A stretch of 64,000 nucleotides of DNA from Neolewinella persica DSM 23188 (GCF_000373105.1 NZ_KB890416.1:62001-126000); one strand, 5' to 3'. Counted from the first letter of the stretch, positions 17,301-26,289 are shown. Notes: a model not told the origin generated them from the letters alone. Numbers and translations are program-made.

Positions 17301-20300
17301 GTCGATGTGTCGGCAACACCAGCCAACTGTTCCCTGCCGGGTGCCGTCCGCGTTAACATCTCTACCGGAACAGCTCCTTATACGATCAACTACACCGGCC
17401 CGGTTTCCGGGACGATTAATACTTCCGAACAAATTACCGTCATCAACAATTTGCCGACGGGGACCTATACGTTCTCCATCTGGGGAGATGATGGCTGTGA
17501 CCAGTCAGAAACGGTATTTGTGGGTGATAATGGTGGAAACCTCGACTTAGACATCACCCAAACACTGGCGGCCTGTGACGGCAACGACTCGCAGCTACAA
17601 CTCATCATCAGTGGTGGAACGCCAAACTATACCGTCGTGTACTCTGGGCCAGTCAGCGGCAGCCTGACGGTTGACGGTACGGGCACTGGTCTGATCAACC
17701 TCCCGCCCGGGACCTACTCGATCACGGCAACAGATTTCGGCGACTGTTCAGCAACAACCGAGATAATGGTCAATGGCGGCCTCTCTGCCAATGATCAAAG
17801 CAGTTTCCTTTTTGCTAATGATTGTGACCAGTTGGACAACATCCGGACACTGATGTTTGGTGGTGATGCACCCTTCCTGGTTACCGTTACCACGGATGCC
17901 TGCCCCGGCCAAAACAGATCTTTCACTTCCGCCGACGGAGCGTTTGATCTGACGAATCTGGCCAACTGCACCTATACCATCGCAGTGGAGGATGCCAACG
18001 GCTGTAGCAGTAGCCGGGTGCTTACGGTGAACGTTGACCCGAACGAAGATTTCCTGATCCTGACGGCCGGTGACGGCGCGTGTGGTGGCTCCGGTTATAT
18101 CGACCTGGACATCACCGCAGGAGAGGATCCTTATTTTATTAACTGGACAGGACCCGTAAGCGGCAGCGTCAATCTGGTAGGCCAGCAATATCGTGTCAAT
18201 GACCTCCCCGCAGGTACTTATACCTTCCACTTAACCAACGGCTCGGGCTGTGAGACAACCCAAAGCATTACGCTGTTGAACGACGGTACCCTCGACGTAA
18301 TTTCCAGTATCGTGACCGATGATTGTGGTAGGCCCGACCAAATCTGGAACGATATTGTAGGCGGCGTCGGACCATACACCGTAACGGTAACGCGGTTGTG
18401 TGACGGCGTAGAAGTCGACGTGGAAATGAGTGGAGCAGGCTTTGAGATCGTCAACCTGATACCCTGTGATTACAAGATTGTGGTAACGGATGCCAACGGC
18501 TGTATGACCATGCGCACCGTCACTGTAGAACCTTATCAGTTGTTCAATGCTATCGTCACGAACGGCGTGTGTGGCCAGCCAGGCAGCATTGAGGTTATGG
18601 TGATGAACAGCAATGCGGTCGGGCCATACACCATTGTGTATTCCGGACCCATCAGTGGTAGCTTTAACGATGCTGACGGACAAGCGATTCTGTCTGGTCT
18701 GGTCGAAGGAGCGTACACCATTACGGTCACCGACATCAACGGATGTACCGAAACAGAAGCGGTAACCTTAGTGGACATCCCAAGCGATCTTGAACTACAA
18801 ACGGCACTGATCAATAACGACTGCGGCCAGTACAACCAGCTTTGGAACGACATCAATGGCGGTACCGGTCCCTTTACCGTGGTGGTTACCCGTCAGTGCG
18901 ACAACACGGTGGATACCACTTTCACGACTGCGCAAACCGGCTTCGAATTGACGGACCTGGAAGAGTGCTGCTATAAGGTAGTTGTTACCGATGCCACGGG
19001 TTGTATGGTCATGACTGAAACCTGTGTGGAAGATGCCGCTGCTAACTTGTTTACGGTTACGCCCGTAAGCGGACCATGCGGACAGAACGGACGGATCGAC
19101 CTAAACTTCATCCGGGGCACTTCGCCATACTCCGTTGTGTACACCGGGCCACAGTCCGGAAGCAATACCGTGAACGGCAATGAGCTTTCGATCAACGATG
19201 CGCCGGCAGGTATTTACACCTTTACGGTGACAGATGCCAACGGCTGTGCGGAGACAGAAACGGTAACGCTTGAGGCTACCACTAATGACCTGGTGCTCCA
19301 GGCTGCACTGATCTATAACGAGTGTGGCCAATACAACCAGATATGGGTCGATATTTTCAACGGCACCGGGCCATTTTCCATCGAGGTGATCCGTCTGTGT
19401 GACGGCACGACATTGATGGACTTTGTGTCTGGCGACGTCGGTTTCGAGCTGATGGACCTGGAGCCCTGTGATTACAAAATCATTGTAACTGACGCTGCCG
19501 GTTGTATGGTTATGGACGTTATAACGGTGTTTCCGGGAGATGTCGATCTTTTCGACCTGACTTCGGTTTCGGGCGAGTGTAACGAACTTGGCTCCTTTAA
19601 CCTCGAAATCACCCGCGGCCGCGCCCCCTTCAATATTGTCTATAGCGGCCCCGTCGGTGAAAACGTGACGACCAATGACACGACCTTTACGCGAACGGAC
19701 CTACCCAGCGGCGACTATACCGTCTTCGTTACCGACAGTATCGGCTGCGTGGAAACAGGCCAGTTTTCCATCAACAATACAACGACGGACCTTGACCTGG
19801 TGACTTCCCTGATCTTTAACGATTGTGGCCAATTGAATCAGCTGTGGAACGACATCAACGGCGGTGTTGGTCCCTTCGATGTTGAAGTGACGCGCCTTTG
19901 TGACGGGATGGTAGACACTACTTTTACCACTACAGAGCGCGAGTTTGAACTCCTTAACCGGGAGCCTTGTGAGTACAAGATCAAGGTGACGGAAGCAAAT
20001 GGCTGTATGGATATGGAGACTACCCGGATCCGCTTTACGTCCGCTAACCTGTTTGAACTCTCCATCGATAACAGCTGTGACAGCAGCGGCTTTTTTATCC
20101 ACTTTATTGCTGGAAGCGCGCCTTATCAAGTGGTGGTCAATGGACCGCTCGTACAGCAGCTTACTGATGTAATGGGGGACCTATACATTTCCAGTCCTCC
20201 CGGAGATTATTCCGTCCAGGCCTGGAGCAACGAAGGTTGTTCGGAGATGAATTTTTCTTCCATAGACGGTGGTATGGAAGGCGAGTTGCCGGAACCGGCA

Positions 20301-22166
20301 TTCACGACGTCCGTCAACGGCCTGGCGGTAAACTTTACCAATGGCACCGGCCCGGGAACCTATACCTGGGACTTTGGTGACAACTCCGCCACAAGTGCCG
20401 AGACCAATCCTCTTCATACCTATGCGCAAGGCGGTACTTACAACGTTTGCCTGACGGCGACGAACGACTGTGGAGCTGAAACCAGTTGCCAGGAAGTTAC
20501 CGTTAGTGCCAGCGGCAACGTGCAGATCATTATTGGTGGCGCCAGCAGCTTTGCTGGTAACTCCGTACGGATTCCCGTTTCCATTCAGGGAACAGATAAC
20601 GTCGCCACGATTGCGGGCACCTTTGCGCTGGATGATCCGTCGCTTGCCACCATTACCCACGTGTCTGCCGGCGCCATCGCGCCGCAGTACAATGCCAGCA
20701 ACCAAAGCTTCAGCTTTGTGGCCAATGGCACGGATGGCGTTAACCTGGGAGAATCCGGGATCAACGTTCTTTTCTTCCTGCACGTCCAACTCGGTGGAAG
20801 CACGGGGACTACGGACATTCAACTGGTGAATCAGCCAGTGGAACTTGAAGTTAGTGGGGTACGTAACGGTGTACCGCTGCTATTGCCTGCAACCTACCTG
20901 CCCGGTTTTGTGGATATTACCGAAAACCTACTGGGCAACATCAGCAGCCGCGCCTACACCAATAATAATGAGGAAGTTGAGGATGTAACCTTCCAGCTTT
21001 CAGAACCAAACGGCGGTTATGTCCTCGATCTGCCGGAAGACGCTAATGGTGTGGCGAGTACGCTGACCGGACTGACGGTTGGCCGGATGTACTATGTCGA
21101 GCCGGTTAAAACGAGCGATTATCGCAACGGTATTTCCAGCTTCGAGATCTTCCTGGCTCAGCGTTATTTGCTGGGGTACGAGGTGCCGCAGATCACGGAT
21201 CCGATGCAAGTAGTGGCCCTGGACATGAATTGCAGCCAGAGCTTTAGTAACCTCGATCTCTTCCTGATGCAGCGCCTGTTGGTTGATGACCTCGACGAGC
21301 TGCCGGGCTGTAACAGTTGGAGCTTCGTGCCCAATACCCATGAATTTGCTGCCGACTGGAACGACGGCAACGTCTTCCCCGCGCCGCGCCGCGCGGAGGT
21401 TGTACTGCAAAGCGATACCATGGTGATGTTTACTGCCGTGAAAACTGGTGACCTGCTGGGCGATGCTGACGTAAGCCGGAGCTCTGGTACCCTGCCACTG
21501 AGTTTGGAGTTGCCCGAGGTACTGACTGCCGGACAGACCTACACCGTAGCCATCAGCCTGACCGAAGCTGCCGACCTGGTAGCACTGCAGGGAGAATTGA
21601 TGTTGGCCGAAGGGCTGGAGTTGGTATCTGTACTGCCGGCAGATGTTCCCGGTATTCGTGCGGGTGAACGCCTGGCAGAACGCGGAACGATTCGTCTGAG
21701 CTGGTTCAGCGAGACGGGTGATTTCAGGGCGCTGAACGCAGGTGCAAAAGTGGTTGAACTAGCCATCCGAGCCACCGAAACCCGCCGCTCCGTGGCAGGT
21801 CTCATCACCCTACGCACTTCGGCGGGTTTCCCCGCCGAGGCACACAACGGCGCGCAGCGCCGTCTGGTTCCCGACCTCCAAACGGTGATCGCCGGTTCCG
21901 ACATCGCCGTCTTCCACCTGGTTGGGGCTGCGCCCAACCCCGCCAGCGACTTCGTCGACATCCGCTTTGAAATACCCTCTCCCGATGAGGTAGAATTGAT
22001 CCTGTTTGACGCATTGGGCCGTCCGGTCATCCAACGTGCGCAGCCACTCGAGGCTGGGCCGCAGCGTTTCCGCCTGGATACGCGGGCATTGCCTGCGGGG
22101 GCTTACCACTACCAGCTGCGGGCTGGGGGGGAGGTGGCTTCTGGGAAATTGGTGTTGAGACGGTAA
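14313..22166 (+). CDS. Giant T9SS-secreted surface protein: dockerin-like, Kazal, SprB, PKD, cohesin-like, type A sorting domain
   Basis: 2617 residues with a signal peptide ending PLSAQ. Approximate modules: dockerin-like Ca-binding loops (30-110; GDANENGTVNG and DFDGDGLVNGRD); four Kazal-like domains (285-482; each VCG-x-[DN]-G-x-x-Y...C); two pre-peptidase-C-like jelly rolls (490-740; NGTYYIVVD, AGTYYVVVD); about 15 SprB-type repeats (743-1986); a PKD domain (1993-2066; YTWDFGDNS); a cohesin-like domain (2070-2190); a second dockerin-like pair (2270-2340; NLDLFLMQRLL); a second cohesin-like sandwich (2390-2516); and a type A T9SS sorting domain (2536-2617; NPASDFVDIRFE to GKLVLRR). SprB-repeat proteins are surface adhesins of gliding Bacteroidota. 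The last ten SprB repeats alternate between two subtypes. A possible terminator hairpin follows at 22189-22227. Confidence 0.92.
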   Translation: MKKIFTYSVILAVLSMMSAPLSAQEVVVWPGDANENGTVNGIDMLFWAHASGTNGKKRPNASSSWVGQPTEEVWETTYPDGHNFAFADFDGDGLVNGRDFRVLFLNQHRTRVPAPNADPWVKPDTSGNHEAFLELLPAGIQLTPTGTMLLLDVNLRGPDSTFSAFHGMSFNATFSRELLADYEGYAKEASVFSLGAGNQLVRWLHVDSTARQIDFTITAIDHQNRIVGNARPLTRISMPLAAGLDPADMVGVTIVIDSLILFDKDFQTHSVATDTLVFKELMACSFTVNPVCGSDGITYLNSCFAETAGITFYTPGACWSPGLVVENMNPSANCPTVYDPVCGFNGVTYSNACVAEAAGVVNYTSGVCSNDLSCYDPNLILVSSGTSLNQSTGIITLVCSENSGPVCGCDGEQYASACLAEASGIRSYTSGGCDMACIDPGQINDTEDCGTTSAFVCGCNGETYINACYADAAGVLSYTNGPCNGSSGWCDEATVIECGDYLPNESTVGAGNQINSYPGATGLLMQGPDRVYVFEKTSAGDLQVGLEIMTPGLNMDLFLLTGDCGNYTVVGSSTTSNSQTNNEGIVLEDAPNGTYYIVVDQGAAGIGGDYRLELSCGYLDCSQSVPLTCGVTYNGTNAGGTDDVSTYTCGQTLNVENNGPEIVHTFTITEAGLVTIDLTGLNANLELFLLSECSRRSGLYYSQNAGTSNEQISKHLPAGTYYVVVDGYNGAISNYSLTVDCASSCNLSANLLSQTGTGCGQAAGSICLKVLGGSPTYTAHYVGPVCRSAFSTTGNFCFTNLPPGNYVTTIEDGNGCRLTYPFTISNGDGGLAGTMTPTAAGCGEDGRIDVSLTSGGVAPFTVYLSGDLTRTFTTNSVNFVITPLAAGDYTVRVVDAAGCSITENVWIDAASGNLEVTTWTEPAGCDGSPGEIVVRAPNGTLPYHITVSGPVTGSATVNGYNFRVRSLPAGQYTFTLTDAFGCSYEEQLVVGSGQMEVDVSATPANCSLPGAVRVNISTGTAPYTINYTGPVSGTINTSEQITVINNLPTGTYTFSIWGDDGCDQSETVFVGDNGGNLDLDITQTLAACDGNDSQLQLIISGGTPNYTVVYSGPVSGSLTVDGTGTGLINLPPGTYSITATDFGDCSATTEIMVNGGLSANDQSSFLFANDCDQLDNIRTLMFGGDAPFLVTVTTDACPGQNRSFTSADGAFDLTNLANCTYTIAVEDANGCSSSRVLTVNVDPNEDFLILTAGDGACGGSGYIDLDITAGEDPYFINWTGPVSGSVNLVGQQYRVNDLPAGTYTFHLTNGSGCETTQSITLLNDGTLDVISSIVTDDCGRPDQIWNDIVGGVGPYTVTVTRLCDGVEVDVEMSGAGFEIVNLIPCDYKIVVTDANGCMTMRTVTVEPYQLFNAIVTNGVCGQPGSIEVMVMNSNAVGPYTIVYSGPISGSFNDADGQAILSGLVEGAYTITVTDINGCTETEAVTLVDIPSDLELQTALINNDCGQYNQLWNDINGGTGPFTVVVTRQCDNTVDTTFTTAQTGFELTDLEECCYKVVVTDATGCMVMTETCVEDAAANLFTVTPVSGPCGQNGRIDLNFIRGTSPYSVVYTGPQSGSNTVNGNELSINDAPAGIYTFTVTDANGCAETETVTLEATTNDLVLQAALIYNECGQYNQIWVDIFNGTGPFSIEVIRLCDGTTLMDFVSGDVGFELMDLEPCDYKIIVTDAAGCMVMDVITVFPGDVDLFDLTSVSGECNELGSFNLEITRGRAPFNIVYSGPVGENVTTNDTTFTRTDLPSGDYTVFVTDSIGCVETGQFSINNTTTDLDLVTSLIFNDCGQLNQLWNDINGGVGPFDVEVTRLCDGMVDTTFTTTEREFELLNREPCEYKIKVTEANGCMDMETTRIRFTSANLFELSIDNSCDSSGFFIHFIAGSAPYQVVVNGPLVQQLTDVMGDLYISSPPGDYSVQAWSNEGCSEMNFSSIDGGMEGELPEPAFTTSVNGLAVNFTNGTGPGTYTWDFGDNSATSAETNPLHTYAQGGTYNVCLTATNDCGAETSCQEVTVSASGNVQIIIGGASSFAGNSVRIPVSIQGTDNVATIAGTFALDDPSLATITHVSAGAIAPQYNASNQSFSFVANGTDGVNLGESGINVLFFLHVQLGGSTGTTDIQLVNQPVELEVSGVRNGVPLLLPATYLPGFVDITENLLGNISSRAYTNNNEEVEDVTFQLSEPNGGYVLDLPEDANGVASTLTGLTVGRMYYVEPVKTSDYRNGISSFEIFLAQRYLLGYEVPQITDPMQVVALDMNCSQSFSNLDLFLMQRLLVDDLDELPGCNSWSFVPNTHEFAADWNDGNVFPAPRRAEVVLQSDTMVMFTAVKTGDLLGDADVSRSSGTLPLSLELPEVLTAGQTYTVAISLTEAADLVALQGELMLAEGLELVSVLPADVPGIRAGERLAERGTIRLSWFSETGDFRALNAGAKVVELAIRATETRRSVAGLITLRTSAGFPAEAHNGAQRRLVPDLQTVIAGSDIAVFHLVGAAPNPASDFVDIRFEIPSPDEVELILFDALGRPVIQRAQPLEAGPQRFRLDTRALPAGAYHYQLRAGGEVASGKLVLRR

Positions 22167-22585
22167 GGTAGTCTTGTGGTCTTGTAGTCTGGTGGTCCCG
22201 TGGTGCTTTGTGCTGCGGGGCCACCAGGCTATTGGGGGAGTACTTTGGTAGAGGACGTCCCCGTCCGAACTATTCCGCTTGCCGTCGGAGACGGCTTTAT
22301 TTGGGGATCCTATACCCTGTCAACGCTTCGAAGCGTTAATGTGCAAATAGTCCCAGCACACACCTCTATTTAAAGGTCCATGCCTGCGCCTACACCTCAC
22401 CAGTAGTAAGAGACGAATCTTCTCTTTGATGTGACGAAGTTGACCTTTCACGGGGCAAAACAAGGATTGTCTTACAGATGGGTATTTTGCCTGTCCTAAA
22501 TGGTTGCTTTCTTTCTGTATCTTCATTATGTCATAAAATGTTACAACTAATTTCAGGACGGAACACCATACAGAAATAAAGAATA
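22167..22585. other. Gene-free stretch with word tract and a GCCGTCGGAGACGGC hairpin
   Basis: No supported gene; base composition changes here from GC-rich to AT-rich. Besides the hairpin at 22189-22227, the stretch contains CCGCTTGCCGTCGGAGACGGC (about 22279-22300), a stem CCGTC/GACGG followed by TTTATTT that looks like an intrinsic terminator. A related word, CCGCTCGCCGTCGGAGA, occurs at about 25547. The AT-rich 200 bases before the Crp/Fnr gene presumably contain its promoter. Confidence 0.5.
22189..22227 (+). terminator. Hairpin after the giant surface-protein gene, within a word-repeat tract
   Basis: CTGGTGG (22189-22195) pairs with CCACCAG (22221-22227), and internal CCC/GGG pairing extends the stem. 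It begins 22 bases after the stop codon. The preceding bases are a simple word tract (gtcttgtggtcttgtagtct) related in reverse complement to the ACTACAAG array at 54168-54220. No clear T-run follows, so a terminator function is inferred only from position. Confidence 0.45.
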
Positions 22586-23161
22586 ATGCAAAAATTATTG
22601 TTCGACTTTCTCTCCAAATACGTTTCACTTACAGAAGATGAAATGGATGCCATAATTGATCTAGACACCTTCCAAACGATAAAAAAAGGAACTATCTTAC
22701 TAAAAGAAGGACAGCATTCACAAGACGGTTATTTCGTTTTAAAAGGATGTCTGCGAACCTACTACATGATAGAAGGAGAAGAAAAAACAACGGCATTCTA
22801 TACGGAAATGGAAGGTGTTACCCCGAATTGCGTCTTATCAAAGGGCCCTTCTGAATATTATGTCGCAGCAACGGAAGATGCTATAATCTCCGTTTCAAAT
22901 CAGGCTATGGAAACTGACGTTTTTGATAAATTTCCTAAATTCGAAAAACTGTGCAGGATTTTATCAGAAAAACTAATAGCTAAGCAACAAATTAATTTTG
23001 ATGCCTTTAAAACTTCTTCTCCCGAGCAACGATACTTGAACGTGTTGCAAAAAAGACCCGACCTTATTCAACGTGTCCCTCAACATCAGTTGGCCAGCTA
23101 TCTAGGAATCAAACCTCAGTCTTTGAGTAGAATAAGGGCCAGGATTCTTGAAAAAAAATGA
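22586..23161 (+). CDS. Crp/Fnr family transcriptional regulator
   Basis: 191 residues. The N-terminal half is a cyclic-nucleotide-binding-type beta roll (KGTILLKEGQHSQDGYFVLKG, then LRTYYMIEGEEKTTAFY). There is no PRxSxSE phosphate-binding cassette, so the effector is probably not cAMP. The C-terminus carries a short helix-turn-helix (VPQHQLASYLGIKPQSLSRI). This pattern is typical of the Bacteroidota Crp-like regulators that lack FNR iron-sulphur cysteines. The gene is distinctly AT-rich (many AAA, ATA, TTA codons) compared with the preceding giant gene. It lies 91 bases before a small outer-membrane protein gene on the same strand; one transcription unit with a regulatory link is plausible but not shown. 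Confidence 0.9.
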   Translation: MQKLLFDFLSKYVSLTEDEMDAIIDLDTFQTIKKGTILLKEGQHSQDGYFVLKGCLRTYYMIEGEEKTTAFYTEMEGVTPNCVLSKGPSEYYVAATEDAIISVSNQAMETDVFDKFPKFEKLCRILSEKLIAKQQINFDAFKTSSPEQRYLNVLQKRPDLIQRVPQHQLASYLGIKPQSLSRIRARILEKK

Positions 23162-23252
23162 GCTAGTGGTTTGCTTCTTCACTTAAGTGAACGTGTGGCA
23201 ACTAACGGCCGCTCTAATTTTGCACTATCATAGTTAACAAATAGCTCAGAAT

Positions 23253-23873
23253 ATGCGAATTAGAATTTTAGCTCTAGGCCTCGCCTTAGTATTCACGGTC
23301 AGTGCACAACTCGACGCCCAGTATGCTACGCAGATTAGCACCTATAAAAAGTGTTTTATTGGCAGCAGCTTCTTCATGTTAGGAAATTTCCTCCCGGAAG
23401 ACAAACCCCATTTTGTACAGCTAAATCTTGGTTATCGCCTGACAGGAAGGGATGTAGTGTCCTTAGAGTTGAAAACCTGGAGGTACCATAAGTCGCTCGG
23501 TATTCCGTACGGGAAGTTCTATAATGACCCCGAAGAAAAATATACTGGATACATTCAAGAACGTGGCTTTGCGCTTGCCTACCAAAGATACTTGTGGAAG
23601 AACCTGTATGCTGGTGTACACGTTATGAGTGCCTGGCAATCTTTTGTAAACGGTGACGGAAAGGAGATAGATAAAGGCTTTCAAATATTCAATACCTACC
23701 GATTAGGTTACCATGTTAAGCTGTTTAACGACAAGTTTTTCATTGAGCCGTCAGTTGCCGTTACCCACCGGCCTTACCACACAACCATGCCCGACCCGTT
23801 CAAACAATTTGATGATAAGTGGACTAAATTTTTTTTCGGTGAGCCGGGGCTGCATTTTGGATATAACTTTTAG
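23253..23873 (+). CDS. Small outer-membrane beta-barrel protein, unknown function
   Basis: 206 residues with a signal peptide (MRIRILALGLALVFTVSAQ) and a sequence of alternating strands rich in Tyr, Phe and Trp (LNLGYRLTGRDVVSLELKTW, FALAYQRYLW, GVHVMSAWQ, YRLGYHVKLF, FIEPSVAVTHRPY) that ends in YNF. This fits an eight-stranded outer-membrane barrel. I do not recognise the family. Its position after the Crp/Fnr regulator and before a broken esterase places it in an AT-rich accessory group. Confidence 0.7.
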   Translation: MRIRILALGLALVFTVSAQLDAQYATQISTYKKCFIGSSFFMLGNFLPEDKPHFVQLNLGYRLTGRDVVSLELKTWRYHKSLGIPYGKFYNDPEEKYTGYIQERGFALAYQRYLWKNLYAGVHVMSAWQSFVNGDGKEIDKGFQIFNTYRLGYHVKLFNDKFFIEPSVAVTHRPYHTTMPDPFKQFDDKWTKFFFGEPGLHFGYNF

Positions 23874-24025
23874 TGGTTCGACACTCAACGGTCTACCGGA
23901 GGGAGGCGTCAAGTTGATCCAGTAGCAGAACTCGTCAAGTTTTTTACTCCGGGTAATGCAGAATACACGAGGTCCACTATCTACCCTGAATAGTTTCTAA
24001 TTATTCGTTATTAATACATAGAATT

Positions 24026-25387
24026 ATGAAGCTTTTGCTTTTGCTCGCTACTGCCATTCTATTTAGTGCCAGCGGTTTTGGTCAGAGAGAAGGGCCTACG
24101 ACTAAACATGAAAAACTACTTTCTCAATTCTTTCCAGGAGCAGAATGAACTGTTAGTGTGCAGCTTCCCAAAGGATATGTTACCGACCGAAAATACCCCG
24201 TGATTTACACACTGGACAGACAATCGTTGTTTCCGATAGTCGCTGACTATGTCAAACACCTAGGTAATGAAACAGATGAAGATGGCTACGATTTGGGCAC
24301 GAATTCCATTCCGGCGGCCATTGTCGTTGGGGTGCACCATGCCAATAGGGGCGAAGAGACCGAGCCGAACTTTGAGGGGATTGGCTATTTGCCTGGTCCC
24401 CAAAAACTGTACGACTTCCTTACACGGGAACTAATTCCTTACGTTGATAGTACTTATAGTACCTCAGGTTATGATGTGATCATCGGCCATTCTAATACTG
24501 CTCAGTTCGTGACGAACTCGTTACTGATGGAAAAGGTTGTTTTCGATGGCGTAATCGCGCTTTCCTTAGTGGAGGGAAGCGATGGATTTAACGAACGTCT
24601 TGAGAACCGCCTCAAGGTGATGGGCGAACGGAGCTACTTCTTAGGATACGGGTTTAAGGATAATGAATTTAACGATTTGGCTAAGGAGCTTTCCGGGAAG
24701 TTAGACAACGAGGGTGTCCTAATTTCCGGTTACAATGCTAATCATGGTGACTTGCCTGTAGTGTCTCTTCTTGATGGACTGAAATTTACTTTTAGGGACT
24801 ACCGAAATTTTGAATGCTTAATCAGTGCGTCGAAATTTGTTGACTTCTCCGTAGCACAATACGTTGACGATTATGGGCAAAGAATGAAAAGCCATTATGG
24901 TATTTTGACTGATATTAATGAAGATGACTATGGCTATCTCATTGTTGAGAGTGTCAATAACAGAAATGTTAATCTATTTAACGAGTTGATCAAGTATGAT
25001 GAGCAAAAGAATGACTTTGAATACCAGGAAATAATCTTATTCCACTACAGGAAGGAACTTGGTGATTTGGACGGTGCCAAGTCTTTAGCTTATCGTATGC
25101 TAAGTAGCGATGAGAAAATGATGGGACGTTTTCTATTGGGACAATTAGACGCCTTCGTTGATTTCTTTGCCAAAGATTTAGCAGTCCCGTTAGAGGCCAT
25201 TGAATTCTTAGAGAAAATTGCTAGGAAATATCCGGACAGTCGGCTTACCACGTCCTACTTTATCGCTAATACGTCACGAGCGTATAACGTTGAACTGGAG
25301 AAGGGCAAAATGAGCTTGAAGTATTGCGTTGAGCACTATGAAGGGAACAGGTTCTTTGACGAGAAGGACTTAGGGGAACTAGAGTAA
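24026..25387 (+). pseudogene. Putative secreted esterase (alpha/beta hydrolase), interrupted by an in-frame stop
   Basis: An ATG at 24026 begins a clear signal peptide (MKLLLLLATAILFSASGFGQ) and reads 40 codons to a TGA at 24146-24148. The same frame then continues open for 413 codons to 25387. The residues flanking the stop (GAE-stop-TVSVQLPKGY) match the common esterase opening ERTVSVxLPxGY, so the TGA most simply derives from CGA (Arg). The downstream part has the putative-esterase fold: YPVIYTLDRQ, VVGVHHANRG, and a nucleophile elbow G-H-S-N-T. The region after about residue 280 resembles the helical tail seen in Bacteroidota esterases. Without readthrough the long frame would start at an internal ATG (24158) and lack its export signal. 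A base-call error is the main alternative. Confidence 0.8.
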
Positions 25388-25575
25388 GAAGGGGAGTAAG
25401 CCAGATTGTCGACATAGGAGGTAGCCGCCACGAGCGGTAGCGGGCATTGGTGGAGCCCGCAGCGCTTTGTTGCTCAGGACTTTACTTTTAGGTGGGGAGG
25501 GGGCATTAGTTATATCAATTTCACGTGCTTGGAGAGCCGCTTGACCGCTCGCCGTCGGAGAGAGCTTCGGCCGGG
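25388..25575. repeat. Intergenic inverted-repeat tract between convergent genes
   Basis: A 188-base gap between the forward esterase pseudogene and reverse hisA. It contains GTAGCCGCCACGAGCGGTAGC, TGGTGGAGCCCGCAGCGC and CCGCTCGCCGTCGGAGAGAG (about 25547). The last is related to the CCGCTTGCCGTCGGAGAC word at 22279. The convergent position suits bidirectional termination. Confidence 0.45.
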
Positions 25576-26289
25576 CTAATACTCACTTAACTCTCCCAAA
25601 GAAACCCGCCCTTCATAAATAGCCTTCCCCACAATCACCCCGAAGCAGTCCAATTTGGCCAGGGCATCGAGGTCATCAGTGGTGGCAACGCCACCACTGG
25701 CAATGAGCTGCACATCGGGCTGCTCCCGGCGGATACGGGCGTAGAGCTCCCGCGCCGTGCCCTGCAGCAGGCCGTCCTTACTAACGTCAGTGCAGATGGT
25801 ATAGCGGACGCCCCTGGAGACGTAGTCGGCCAGGAACTCGAAGAGTTCCCGATCAGAGGCTTCCTCCCAGCCGGAGACGGCGATCTTGTCGCCATGTACG
25901 TCGGTCCCAAGGATGATCCGCTCGGCGCCGAAGCGCTCCAACCAGCCCAGGAATACCTCCGGCTGTTTCACGGCGATGGTGCCACCAGTGACTTGGGCTG
26001 CACCAGCCTCAAAGGCAATGCGTAGGTCCTCGTCAGATTTCATACCGCCGCCCCAGTCGATGTGCAGGCTGGTACCGCTGGCAATCTTCTCCAGGACTTT
26101 GTGGTTGACGATGCCGCCGCCCCGGGCGCCGTCGAGGTCGACGACGTGCAGGCGGCTGAGGCCTGCGGCCTCAAACTCGCGGGCCACGGCCAGCGGATCT
26201 TCGTTGTAGATGGTCTTCTGGTTGTAGTCGCCCTGGGTGAGGCGGACGCATTTTCCGTCGATCAGGTCTATGGCAGGGATGATGTGCAT
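25576..26289 (-). CDS. hisA: Phosphoribosylformimino-AICAR ribotide isomerase (histidine biosynthesis)
   Basis: 237 residues, a complete (beta-alpha)8 barrel. It opens MHIIPAIDLIDGKCVRLTQG, with the first catalytic Asp at residue 8 and the KCVRL phosphate-site segment. The second catalytic Asp lies in LGTDVHGDK at about residue 129, and phosphate-binding loops are seen in HIDWGGGMKS, QVTGGTIA, IASGGV and GVIVGKAIYEG. HisA performs the Amadori isomerisation of ProFAR to PRFAR, the fourth step of histidine synthesis. No other his gene is in the window, so hisA is separated from the rest of the pathway. The upstream region is a simple word tract (26290-26336) in place of an obvious leader. Confidence 0.96.
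   Translation of the reverse strand: MHIIPAIDLIDGKCVRLTQGDYNQKTIYNEDPLAVAREFEAAGLSRLHVVDLDGARGGGIVNHKVLEKIASGTSLHIDWGGGMKSDEDLRIAFEAGAAQVTGGTIAVKQPEVFLGWLERFGAERIILGTDVHGDKIAVSGWEEASDRELFEFLADYVSRGVRYTICTDVSKDGLLQGTARELYARIRREQPDVQLIASGGVATTDDLDALAKLDCFGVIVGKAIYEGRVSLGELSEY

Noticed and set aside
20181-20822. A 213-codon reverse frame opposite the giant surface protein
   Set aside because: Antisense shadow within PKD/cohesin coding sequence.
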